Under the pieces are notes generated by a model. That model worked only from the letters and a program-made list of their open reading frames with translations, did no database searches and was not told where the DNA came from. 36,011 nucleotides of DNA, taken from Fischerella muscicola SAG 1427-1 = PCC 73103. GTDB lineage: Bacteria > Cyanobacteriota > Cyanobacteriia > Cyanobacteriales > Nostocaceae. The position numbers and the translations under genes are program-made. The stretch covers positions 1-36,011 of the forward strand of contig NZ_AJLJ01000239.1 in NCBI RefSeq assembly GCF_000317245.1, read 5' to 3'. Below are positions 27,110 to 35,790 of the stretch, piece after piece (the first letter of the stretch is position 1; the number at the start of each line of letters is the position of its first letter).

Positions 27110-27991
27110 TCAAGAGATATAATTCAAATAAGATTTATAAAATTTGAATATTACTTGAGATGGAATTTTAAATACTAATCCTATAGCAAGTAAAAAATTA
27201 TAGTAAGAGTTTTGGATGGGCATACCTTTAACACTTGCTGTTAAGGCGTTCAAAGAACTTTTTTTTGTATGCCAATCAATATTAAAAGAAATCGACATCT
27301 CTAAGCTTCTAACATGATGTAATGTCCCAGGCGGCATATATAAAATATCACCAGGATTGACGATAAATTTAATTGGTCTGGCATTTTTATATTCAGGATA
27401 TTTATTGAAGTCTGGATTTTCTGGATTGACAAGAAACCATCGCCAGCCTTTGCGATAACAATATTTTGCATCTTCAGGTAGTAATATCGTAAATTGTTTA
27501 CGCCCAACAATTTGAAAAAAAATATTATTAGTCAAGAGACAATCAAAATGTAGTGGAGTAACACTATTAGAACACCCCAAGAAAAACTGACAATAACGCC
27601 ACCACTTATACCAGTACCATTCTGGTAAATAATCTAAAGGGAATGGTTGAGCGTCTTCTATTAGTGAAGGAATTAAACTAAATAAAGGTAGGTCGTGACA
27701 ATATGGTGGTGAAAGATTATTTAGAGGATCAGCTTCATAGGCTTCTATTAATCCTATATATTTTTCCATTGTCAAACTACATATTTTAATTCCTTTATCG
27801 CTAAATCTTTTAGCGTAAATATTCAAAGATGGTGATAATTCTTTGAAATATTTTAAAGACCATTGACTAAAGCCATTCCACTTAGGAATAACCCCAGAAA
27901 TTATGACAGGCTTTCCTTGGTTAACATAATTTTTAGTAAATTCATCACTGGAAAGTTTGTATCTTCTTTCTATCTCAGATACAGTTATCAT
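27110..27991 (-). CDS. Cupin_8/JmjC-like Fe(II)/2-oxoglutarate-dependent oxygenase
   Basis: 293 residues with AGGG 8 bases before the ATG. The N-terminus has the PVIISGVIPKW segment common to the FIH/cupin_8 group. The metal triad is visible: His148 and Asp150 in TPLHFD, and His225 in PPGTLHHV. Lys165 in GRKQFTILLP fits the 2-oxoglutarate-binding lysine of FIH-type enzymes, and GDILYMPPG is the usual strand before the distal His. These enzymes hydroxylate amino acid side chains. It lies between the condensation protein and the diaminobutyrate aminotransferase, so hydroxylation of free or carrier-bound diaminobutyrate, or of another residue in the chain, is plausible. The C-terminal 60 residues are basic and aromatic without a recognised domain. 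Substrate is inference. Confidence 0.85.
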   Translation of the reverse strand: MITVSEIERRYKLSSDEFTKNYVNQGKPVIISGVIPKWNGFSQWSLKYFKELSPSLNIYAKRFSDKGIKICSLTMEKYIGLIEAYEADPLNNLSPPYCHDLPLFSLIPSLIEDAQPFPLDYLPEWYWYKWWRYCQFFLGCSNSVTPLHFDCLLTNNIFFQIVGRKQFTILLPEDAKYCYRKGWRWFLVNPENPDFNKYPEYKNARPIKFIVNPGDILYMPPGTLHHVRSLEMSISFNIDWHTKKSSLNALTASVKGMPIQNSYYNFLLAIGLVFKIPSQVIFKFYKSYLNYIS

Positions 27992-28110
27992 ACTTGAACC
28001 CTATTTAATAGTTGAGATTAACAATATTTAATTTTCTAAGTTAAATATGCGATTACATCAATTAGGATTGTTTGTCATATCCTCATTCATAAATCAAAAC
28101 TAATTAATAA

Positions 28111-29496
28111 TTAAATTAATGCAACTTCTTTTTCTAAGTATTTTGAGATTTCTTGTTGCCTTGCAGTTAAAAATGATAAATCCTTAATTTTGACAAAAGG
28201 ATTAGACAATATACATTCTAAAACTATTTGAAAATCTACAAGAATTCCAGAAATAGTGGCAAGATCAAATCTTCGACAATCATATGAAATTGCCACTATC
28301 ATTTCTGATGATGGATATATAACTAAATTTAAAGGATAATTAGTTCTGAAATACTCACCTTTATCTGTAATGATTTCTAAATTTCCTTCCCAGCCTAGTA
28401 CAGATTTACCAGTTGGAACGTTCTCAACTACAATAAAACTTTCAAATAAAGGTAAATTTCTAGGTACTTCGCTCCATCCTTGAATTTGTGTAAGTGAAGT
28501 ATATTCATGATGACGTAATTCGACTAACTTACTTTGAATAGCTTGAAGCCATGACAATAAATCTTGTTCTGTATTTATTTTTAAATTCATAGGTAAGGTG
28601 TTTATAAATACACCCACCATTGATTCTACTTCGGCTAAATCTACTGGTCTTCCTGTAACTGTACAGCCGTAGACTATGTTACTACGACAAGTGTAACGAC
28701 TAATGAGAATAGACCAAATACCATTAATTAATGCAGCTAGAGTTAGGCGATTTTTTGCAATAAAACTTAAAAGTGCTTTCGTTCTTTCTTTTGATAGCTT
28801 AAACTTTTCTTGATCGTACCTTTCTTCTGTCAATGTTAACTGCTTATTCTCTATATGAATTAGAGGTGTTGGTGCTTTAATACCCGCTAATTGTTCTCTC
28901 CAAAAAATTTCAGTTTTTTCTATGTCCTGCTCCTGTAGCCAGTCAATATAATCGCGAAAAGGACGATTCGGTGAAAATCTTATTTCCTTTCCTTCACATA
29001 GGGCTTCGTAAGTTTGTAATAACTCATCTAAAATGATCGCCGAAGACCATCCATCTGTAATTATATGGTGAAAACTCCATATAAACTCATAATAGTCATC
29101 AGCAAGACGGATTAAAGTGAGACGGGCTAAACATGGCTGCGAAAAGTCAAAATAAAATTTGCGATCGCTCTCCATAAATGATTGTAATCGCTCTTCCTGT
29201 TCTGCTTGTTCAATCCCGCGCCAATCATACTGCTTTAAGGAAATTTTCACATTTTTATAGACGACTTGCAAAGGATTATCAATGTCTTCCCAGTAAAACC
29301 CTGTACGCCAAATCGCGTGTCTATCTACAATTCTTTGCCATGCTTCCTCAAAAGCTTTGACATTTAAATTACCATGTAAACCCATAGGAACGTGAAAAAA
29401 ATATAATGATGATTCTCTTTCGTATAGAGAGTGGAAGAGCATACCTTTTTGTACAGGTGTAAGCTCATATATATCCTCTATATTTTCTGCTTTCAT
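28111..29496 (-). CDS. Stand-alone NRPS condensation domain (DCL-type features)
   Basis: 461 residues, one complete condensation domain with nothing else attached. The start IEDIYELTPVQKGMLFHSLY is typical of C domains that follow an epimerisation domain, and HHIITDG at 143-149 is intact, as is the later VGVFINTLP motif. It begins 5 bases after the PKS A stop, and its AAGGA ribosome binding site lies in the last codons of PKS A, so the two are translationally coupled. It should condense the PKS A product with the amino acid on the NRPS at 22861-25647. That NRPS carries only half a C domain of its own, and two other genes lie between them. Either one NRPS gene was split by insertion, or the free C domain was recruited. 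Confidence 0.93.
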   Translation of the reverse strand: MKAENIEDIYELTPVQKGMLFHSLYERESSLYFFHVPMGLHGNLNVKAFEEAWQRIVDRHAIWRTGFYWEDIDNPLQVVYKNVKISLKQYDWRGIEQAEQEERLQSFMESDRKFYFDFSQPCLARLTLIRLADDYYEFIWSFHHIITDGWSSAIILDELLQTYEALCEGKEIRFSPNRPFRDYIDWLQEQDIEKTEIFWREQLAGIKAPTPLIHIENKQLTLTEERYDQEKFKLSKERTKALLSFIAKNRLTLAALINGIWSILISRYTCRSNIVYGCTVTGRPVDLAEVESMVGVFINTLPMNLKINTEQDLLSWLQAIQSKLVELRHHEYTSLTQIQGWSEVPRNLPLFESFIVVENVPTGKSVLGWEGNLEIITDKGEYFRTNYPLNLVIYPSSEMIVAISYDCRRFDLATISGILVDFQIVLECILSNPFVKIKDLSFLTARQQEISKYLEKEVALI

Positions 29497-29501
29497 TGAG
29501 T

Positions 29502-32500
29502 TTATCCTTCATTCGCTTGGTTGATTTTTGCTAGAAGTTTATCTAAGTTGTTTTGACTCAATTTTGCCCTTGGAAAGTCAGAAGTAGTAAACCTTTGCTT
29601 ATCAATAGACTGACAATGAACAATAAGATTTTGCAGAGCTTCAATATAATTTGAAGCTAATGTTTCAATTGTTTCTCGGTGATAAACTTCTGTACTGTAA
29701 ATCCAATTTAATTGCAACTGTTCTTGAACAATAACTGCATTGATTTCCAATAAGTAAAACCGATTGGCACTTGAGCCTTGATTCAGTTCAAGGAACTGCT
29801 GGGTTAAATTAAATAAAGATATCTGGGAAATAATTTGGTCAAAATTACCCAAGTATTTAAAACTTACTTGAGGTTGGGGAAATGATTTTAGCTCCGATTG
29901 TATTTCTTCATTACTGCTTATATAGCGAAGCAAATCATAGCCAGCACCTCGATTAGGAATACTACGCAAATAATCTTTGATTGCTACCAATGCGCTTCCT
30001 TTATCGGAAGCTTCTGTGATATCCAAATTTGCAGGAAAGCAAGTTGTAAATAAACCAACTGTACGAGTCAGGGAAACATCAGTTAAATTTTTGAAAATTT
30101 TCTCTCGGCTATAGTCTTCAATATCTACCCACAGTTGTAATTGTCCCGTCCACTTTGCAAATGCTTGCACTAATGCTGTGAGGATAATATCGTTTATTTG
30201 GGTATTATAAGCCTTATTGACATTGTTTAATAAGGCTTGTGTTTGGGTTTTATCTAGAGAAATTGATACGATATCAACATTTGCCCCTGTATTTTCCTTA
30301 TCAGTATAGTCCACAGGCAGAAGCTGGAAAGGTTTTTGGGCTTTTGTTAACCAGTATTTTCGCTGTCGCACAACTTCTGGAGTCTCAGCATAATCTTGGA
30401 TACGTTGTGTCCATTGTTTGAATGAAGTAGTTTTATCAGGCAGATATATCGCTTTTGATTGGCTAAGTTGCTGATAAGCTGTTTGTAAATCTTCTAGTAA
30501 AATTTGCCAAGAAATTGTATCTACTAAAAGAGGGTGGATTGCAATTGCTAGGTAGCTATTTTTGTGCGATCGCAATTCAATCAAAGCAGCTTTGATAAGG
30601 GAACCTCCACTTAGATTGAAGCTACTTTGTATTTCTTGAATCTTAGATTTCAAAGCATGTTCATGCTCAGTTTCTGCAACTGAAGTCAAATCAACATAAT
30701 CATATTCTATGACATCTACATCATTGATATTAGCTTCAATTTGCTGCCAGCCAGATTCTTTTTGAATAAAGCGTAGACGAAATACATCGTGGTATTGAAT
30801 TACATATTTTACAGCTTGTTCTAATAGCTGGCGATCGCAGACTTGTTTTACCTCCAACAGTAAAGATTGACTAAAGGAATTTATTGCATCTGGATCATTT
30901 TGAGCGAAGAACCGATGCTGGATGGGTGTGAGGTATACTTCTCCTGCTTGTAAAGAACGTTCAGTTAGTTTTGTTTCTTGCATAGATGCTGCTGTTGCTA
31001 ATTCAGCAATAGTCTGATGCTGAAACATTTGTTGAGCGGTTAACTTTAAACCTAATTGGTTGGCTTTGGAAATAACTTGAATTGCAAGAACCGAATCACC
31101 GCCTAATTCAAAAAAGTTATCATTAATTCCTACTTTGTCTATTCCAAGCCGTTGCTGCCAAATTTTAGTTAAATTTTCTTCAATTTCATTACGAGGAGCT
31201 ACGTAATCATTCTCCAAATTCGGACGGGGATGATTCAGTAAAGTAATATTTGCTGCAATAAATTTATCTTCTAATATTGATAATTGTTCTTCCACTTGGA
31301 AGGATTTACTTTGTTCAATTAAAGCTAGAAAATCTTGGGTTGAGACAACGATATGGGGAAAGTTACTTTCTAAAGCACGATTAAAAGCATCAATACCTTC
31401 TTCAGGCTTAATTCCTAATTTTAAGTTAGTTTCTTCGCGTGTCTGCTTAATTTCATCTCGTACTACAGTCTCGACTTCCATTCCTACTTGCCAAGGCCCC
31501 CAGCTAATTGATACTGTCGGTAGACCTGATTTACAAGCGCAATAGTGAGCATAGACGTCAAGAAAAGCATTTGCAGCACAGTAATCTAGTTGTCCAAAGT
31601 GTCCCAGAACAGAAGTTTGAGATGAACAAAGCACAAAGAAATCCAAATTGGAATTTTTCAAAACTTGTTCTAGTACTAGTGTGCCTCTGACTTTTGCTGC
31701 GAGTACGCTATTTACCATTTCCTTTGTCTTGAGTTGAATTATGCCACCTGGAGAAATACCTGCTGCATGAATTACACCATTGATACGACCAAATTGTTTG
31801 CACACTTGAGTAACTAACGCTTGCATTTCCTCAAGATTAGCTACATCGGCACTATGAACTTGAACAGTGGCTCCTAATTTCTCAAGTGCTAACACTTTTT
31901 CAATTTTACGGCTAACACTATCTTGGTTGTCATGAGTTGCTAACCATTCTTGCCATTGTGAGCGTTTAGGTAGTCCTTTTCTTCCAACAAGAATTAATTT
32001 AGTATCTGCTGTCTGAGCTAAATTTTCTGCTAATACTAAACCAATACCACCAAGCCCCCCGGTAATTAAGTAAACTCCTCCTTCTCTTACCTTAGATTTA
32101 CTTGCAATGTCTCGATCTAGCCGCACAGGTTCAAAAGTTTGCACCCAGCGATGATAACCCCGATAGGCTATTGTGTCATCGATTGTTGAGGAAGTAATTT
32201 CTGTGACAAGAAAATCTAGGAGTTTTGATGTTGGCGGATTTTTGCTAGCAGGAATTACTATGTCAATCGTAGAGCAATGTATCTTGGCGTATTCAATAGG
32301 AATTACCTTAGATGCTCCTAGTAATATAGATTTTTCAGGGCATAATCTATCCTCACCAGTCACATCATATACATTACTTGTTACGACGGTTAACTTCAAA
32401 GCATCGGAAATATTCCATCTTCCCAAAGCTTGTGCTAGAAATAGCAAACTCCAGAAACCCAAATTTTGGGTATCTTCAAAAACCTGATGTGGTGATTGTA

Positions 32501-35500
32501 CTTGTTCTAACTGTTCATGGGAAGATAAAGTATCATTTGCCGTAACGCTCCAAAAATGAGCGAAATGCCATCCGGTGCGCTTCGCGATCGCATTTGCGTT
32601 TAAATCTAATGTGCTAAGTTCTTGCAGCAATGTATCATAATCACTACTGGTCTGAGGATTAATTGCGTAAGCCCCTTCACCTAACTTAGCAAAACGCTCT
32701 CCAATGGTTACAGTTATGACATTATGACCCTGTGATTTCAAATGCTGTGCAACTTGTGAACCAACTCCAAGAGTATCAACAAAGACTAAGCAACATAGTT
32801 TTTGTGATGACTTGGATGGTAAGTGGGGAGAACGCTTCCAGGAAGGGATATAAAACCAGTCGGCAATATTCGGTTTTTTGTGTAATGCTTGCTGCGCTTG
32901 TGTAGCGAAGCTGGCTTCAGGATTGACATCAATCCAGTAACGCTGACGTTCAAATGGGTAAGTCGGTAAAGGAATACGAGCGCGTTGTTCATTGGCATAA
33001 AAGCCAGACCAATCTACTTCTACCCCAGTCAACCATAGACGACCCAATGTATTGATTAAAAATGCTATATCTGACTGCTGCTCGTAGGAATGCCGTAGGG
33101 TGGGAAGCATGATCAATTTAGCTCTATCCTCACTTTCTAGGCATTGGGATGCAAAACTAATTAATCCTTGACCAGGGCCAACTTCTAATAAAATTGGATT
33201 GTCTTTTCGCCACAACTGTTGTACTCCCTCAGCAAAGCGTACTGCTTGACACAAGTGCTTCACCCAATAACTGGGGTCTGTTGCTTGTTCTGCTGTAATC
33301 CAAGTACCAGTAACGTTAGAAATATAAGGTATTTTTGGGGGTTTAAGGCTAAATGTTTTGACTAAATCGCTAAAAGCAGGCGCGATCGCTTCCATCATCA
33401 CAGAATGAAAAGCGTGAGATGTCTGCAAACGCTTACCAATTAAATTTTGTTCGCCTAATTGTCGTTCCCATTCGTCCACCGCATCCTTAGTACCTGCAAC
33501 CACACACAACGATGATCCGTTGATTGCAGACATGGAAATTTTTTCATTCAAAAGGGGCTGTATCTCTTCTTCGGAAAGCGGCACTGCCAGCATCGCCCCT
33601 TCTGGCAACTCTTCAATCATCTGCGCTCTTCTAGCTACTAAGGTTAAAGCATCTTCTAGAGACAAAACCTCGGCTAGCGTAGCTGCTACATATTCCCCAA
33701 TGCTATAACCAATCATTGCCGCAGGACGAATTCCCCACGATATCCACAACTGGGCTAAAGCATATTCAATGACAAATATAGCTGGTTGGGTAAGAAGGGT
33801 TTGATTTAATTTTTGAGTAGCGACATCTGCTGGTTCTTGCCCACGACCTAACATTTTTCGCAAATCCAACCCGCTTGAGGAGGTGTTTTGCTTTTGCTTA
33901 CTGCCATTCTGGGCATTTCTCTGGGGATACAAGATATCTCGCAAATCCAGCTCAAGCAGAGGTTTGAGAATTTCACAGCATTGGTCAACACAGGCGCGAA
34001 ATGTTGGCTCAGTTTGGTAAAGTTCAAGAGCCATATCAATATAGTGAGTTCCCAAGCCAGAGAACATAAAGGCAACAGGATGTTGCTGAGTTTTTTGATT
34101 ACTGGTGATAAATCGCCTGGAATCTTGAAGTGCATTAACAGCATCTTGAACATCCCGGCAGACAACCGTGCGCCGATAACCGAAAGCTGTGCGCCCAATC
34201 TGCAATGTATAAGCCGCATCAGCAAGGTTTAAATCGGGATGTTCTTGGAAGTAGTTAGCTAAACTTGTTGTGGCTGTTTCCAGTGCTGAACTGGTTTTGG
34301 CGGATAGCATTAATAGTTGCCAAGGACGAGAAGAACCAGAAGTCTCGACAACCGGAGCCTCTTCGAGAACAACATGGGCATTAGTTCCCCCTAATCCAAA
34401 GGAACTAACTCCTGCACGTCGGGGAATGCCATTAGTTTGCCATTCGGTAAGCTGGGTATTGACGTAAAAAGGACTATTGGCAAAGTCAATTTCCGGATTA
34501 GGCGAAGTAAAGTGTAAGCTGGGAGGAATTTGTTTGTACTTCAGGGCTAGGACGGTTTTGATTAATCCGGCCACACCAGCTGCTGTGTCTAAATGTCCAA
34601 TGTTGGTTTTAACCGAACCAATGGCACAAAAGCCTTTTTTTTGAGTACTTAAACGAAAAGCTTGCGTCAGGGCGGCAATTTCAATTGGGTCTCCTAAAGC
34701 TGTTCCAGTTCCGTGAGTCTCAACATAAGTAATAGTCTCAGGTTCAACCTCGGCTACTAATTGGGCTGTTCTAATTGCCTTTGCTTGGGTATCGATGCGG
34801 GGTGCTGTATAGCTAACTTTGAGTGATCCATCATTATTGATAGCTGAACCTTTGATCACAGCATGAATTGTATCGCGATCGCTCAAGGCATCTTCCAATC
34901 GCTTTAATACTACAATGCCTGCACCCTCGCCTCCCACAGCACCCTGAGCATTGGCATCAAAAGCACGACAATGTCCATCAGCAGACAGTATCCCTCCTTC
35001 TGTATATAAATACCCAGCTTTTCTTTTTGCGTTGATGGCAACGCCACCAGCTAGAGCAATATCACATTCACCATTAAGTAAGCTTTGACAAGCTAAGTGA
35101 ACAGCAACTAAGGATGTTGAACAAGCTGTTTGAACTGTATAACTAGGCCCAGTTAGATTAAGCTTATAAGAAATACGTGTAGAAAGAAAATCTTTATCAC
35201 AAGCGATCGTTAGTTGTTGTCCATCTACTGATATAGCCTTTAGATTTGAATAAACATTAAGTATATAGTCATTTAAACCAGTTCCTGCAAAAACACCTAT
35301 TGGATATTTTTCGGTTCCAGATTTATATCCCGCATTCTCTAATGCTTCCCATGCACACTCCAAAAAAATGCGGTGCTGTGGATCAGTGATTTCTGCTTCT
35401 CTGGGATTATACCCAAAAAAAGCAGCATCAAATAATTCAGCATCTTCTACTACAGCATTCGCCTTAACATAGTTTGGGGAACTGAGAAGTTCTTCTTCTA

Positions 35501-35669
35501 TTCCTGCTGCCAACAGTTCTTCGTCACTGAAAAAAGAAATTGCTTCTATACCGTTTTGAAGATTATTCCAAAATTCATCAATATTATTAGCTCCAGGAAA
35601 TTTTCCTGCCAATCCAATAATTGCTATTTCTGATCCGTTAGTAGAAGTTGATGCTGTTGGAATACTCAT
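29502..35669 (-). CDS. Type I PKS module A: KS-AT-KR-carrier-epimerase-like domain
   Basis: 2055 residues. KS: Cys183, His319, His359. The AT (about 530-850) has HAFH, hence malonyl-CoA, but its motifs are unusual: FSGLGTHY instead of FSGQGSQY, and GYSIGEY (Ser656) instead of GHSIGEY, plus an insertion of about 30 residues near 585-615 containing a second LDLR. The KR (about 940-1395) has an intact TGGLGGIG loop, Ser1350, Tyr1363 and Asn1367, so it should reduce. The carrier (Ser1526 in GGDSVL, then QMFQHQTIAELA) looks like an NRPS PCP that precedes an E domain. Residues 1578-2030 are an E-type domain (LTPIQHRFF, RTVGLFTT, SFKYLGNFD), but HHxxxD is HPLLVD (1712-1717), with Pro for the catalytic His. 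There is no DH or ER. It takes its chain from the NRPS entering at the right edge. Confidence 0.95.
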   Translation of the reverse strand: MSIPTASTSTNGSEIAIIGLAGKFPGANNIDEFWNNLQNGIEAISFFSDEELLAAGIEEELLSSPNYVKANAVVEDAELFDAAFFGYNPREAEITDPQHRIFLECAWEALENAGYKSGTEKYPIGVFAGTGLNDYILNVYSNLKAISVDGQQLTIACDKDFLSTRISYKLNLTGPSYTVQTACSTSLVAVHLACQSLLNGECDIALAGGVAINAKRKAGYLYTEGGILSADGHCRAFDANAQGAVGGEGAGIVVLKRLEDALSDRDTIHAVIKGSAINNDGSLKVSYTAPRIDTQAKAIRTAQLVAEVEPETITYVETHGTGTALGDPIEIAALTQAFRLSTQKKGFCAIGSVKTNIGHLDTAAGVAGLIKTVLALKYKQIPPSLHFTSPNPEIDFANSPFYVNTQLTEWQTNGIPRRAGVSSFGLGGTNAHVVLEEAPVVETSGSSRPWQLLMLSAKTSSALETATTSLANYFQEHPDLNLADAAYTLQIGRTAFGYRRTVVCRDVQDAVNALQDSRRFITSNQKTQQHPVAFMFSGLGTHYIDMALELYQTEPTFRACVDQCCEILKPLLELDLRDILYPQRNAQNGSKQKQNTSSSGLDLRKMLGRGQEPADVATQKLNQTLLTQPAIFVIEYALAQLWISWGIRPAAMIGYSIGEYVAATLAEVLSLEDALTLVARRAQMIEELPEGAMLAVPLSEEEIQPLLNEKISMSAINGSSLCVVAGTKDAVDEWERQLGEQNLIGKRLQTSHAFHSVMMEAIAPAFSDLVKTFSLKPPKIPYISNVTGTWITAEQATDPSYWVKHLCQAVRFAEGVQQLWRKDNPILLEVGPGQGLISFASQCLESEDRAKLIMLPTLRHSYEQQSDIAFLINTLGRLWLTGVEVDWSGFYANEQRARIPLPTYPFERQRYWIDVNPEASFATQAQQALHKKPNIADWFYIPSWKRSPHLPSKSSQKLCCLVFVDTLGVGSQVAQHLKSQGHNVITVTIGERFAKLGEGAYAINPQTSSDYDTLLQELSTLDLNANAIAKRTGWHFAHFWSVTANDTLSSHEQLEQVQSPHQVFEDTQNLGFWSLLFLAQALGRWNISDALKLTVVTSNVYDVTGEDRLCPEKSILLGASKVIPIEYAKIHCSTIDIVIPASKNPPTSKLLDFLVTEITSSTIDDTIAYRGYHRWVQTFEPVRLDRDIASKSKVREGGVYLITGGLGGIGLVLAENLAQTADTKLILVGRKGLPKRSQWQEWLATHDNQDSVSRKIEKVLALEKLGATVQVHSADVANLEEMQALVTQVCKQFGRINGVIHAAGISPGGIIQLKTKEMVNSVLAAKVRGTLVLEQVLKNSNLDFFVLCSSQTSVLGHFGQLDYCAANAFLDVYAHYCACKSGLPTVSISWGPWQVGMEVETVVRDEIKQTREETNLKLGIKPEEGIDAFNRALESNFPHIVVSTQDFLALIEQSKSFQVEEQLSILEDKFIAANITLLNHPRPNLENDYVAPRNEIEENLTKIWQQRLGIDKVGINDNFFELGGDSVLAIQVISKANQLGLKLTAQQMFQHQTIAELATAASMQETKLTERSLQAGEVYLTPIQHRFFAQNDPDAINSFSQSLLLEVKQVCDRQLLEQAVKYVIQYHDVFRLRFIQKESGWQQIEANINDVDVIEYDYVDLTSVAETEHEHALKSKIQEIQSSFNLSGGSLIKAALIELRSHKNSYLAIAIHPLLVDTISWQILLEDLQTAYQQLSQSKAIYLPDKTTSFKQWTQRIQDYAETPEVVRQRKYWLTKAQKPFQLLPVDYTDKENTGANVDIVSISLDKTQTQALLNNVNKAYNTQINDIILTALVQAFAKWTGQLQLWVDIEDYSREKIFKNLTDVSLTRTVGLFTTCFPANLDITEASDKGSALVAIKDYLRSIPNRGAGYDLLRYISSNEEIQSELKSFPQPQVSFKYLGNFDQIISQISLFNLTQQFLELNQGSSANRFYLLEINAVIVQEQLQLNWIYSTEVYHRETIETLASNYIEALQNLIVHCQSIDKQRFTTSDFPRAKLSQNNLDKLLAKINQANEG

Positions 35670-35790
35670 TTTTTCAATTACTTGAATATTTTCAAATACA
35701 TTTACTTTTTCAGTCAGTTTCTGATTAATTTTGCATCTACCAATCAGGAGAAACAGCAGATGCTAAAACACGAGTTGATTTCAATGAATT

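Noticed and set aside
31500..33000. Dehydratase or enoylreductase domains between AT and KR
   Set aside because: The space of about 250 residues after each AT fits the KR structural subdomain. No HxxxGxxxxP dehydratase motif or ER nucleotide motif is seen.
33888..34232. Plus-strand open frames of 60-125 codons opposite the PKS and NRPS genes
   Set aside because: They are antisense shadows of strongly conserved domains on the minus strand and have no independent protein features.
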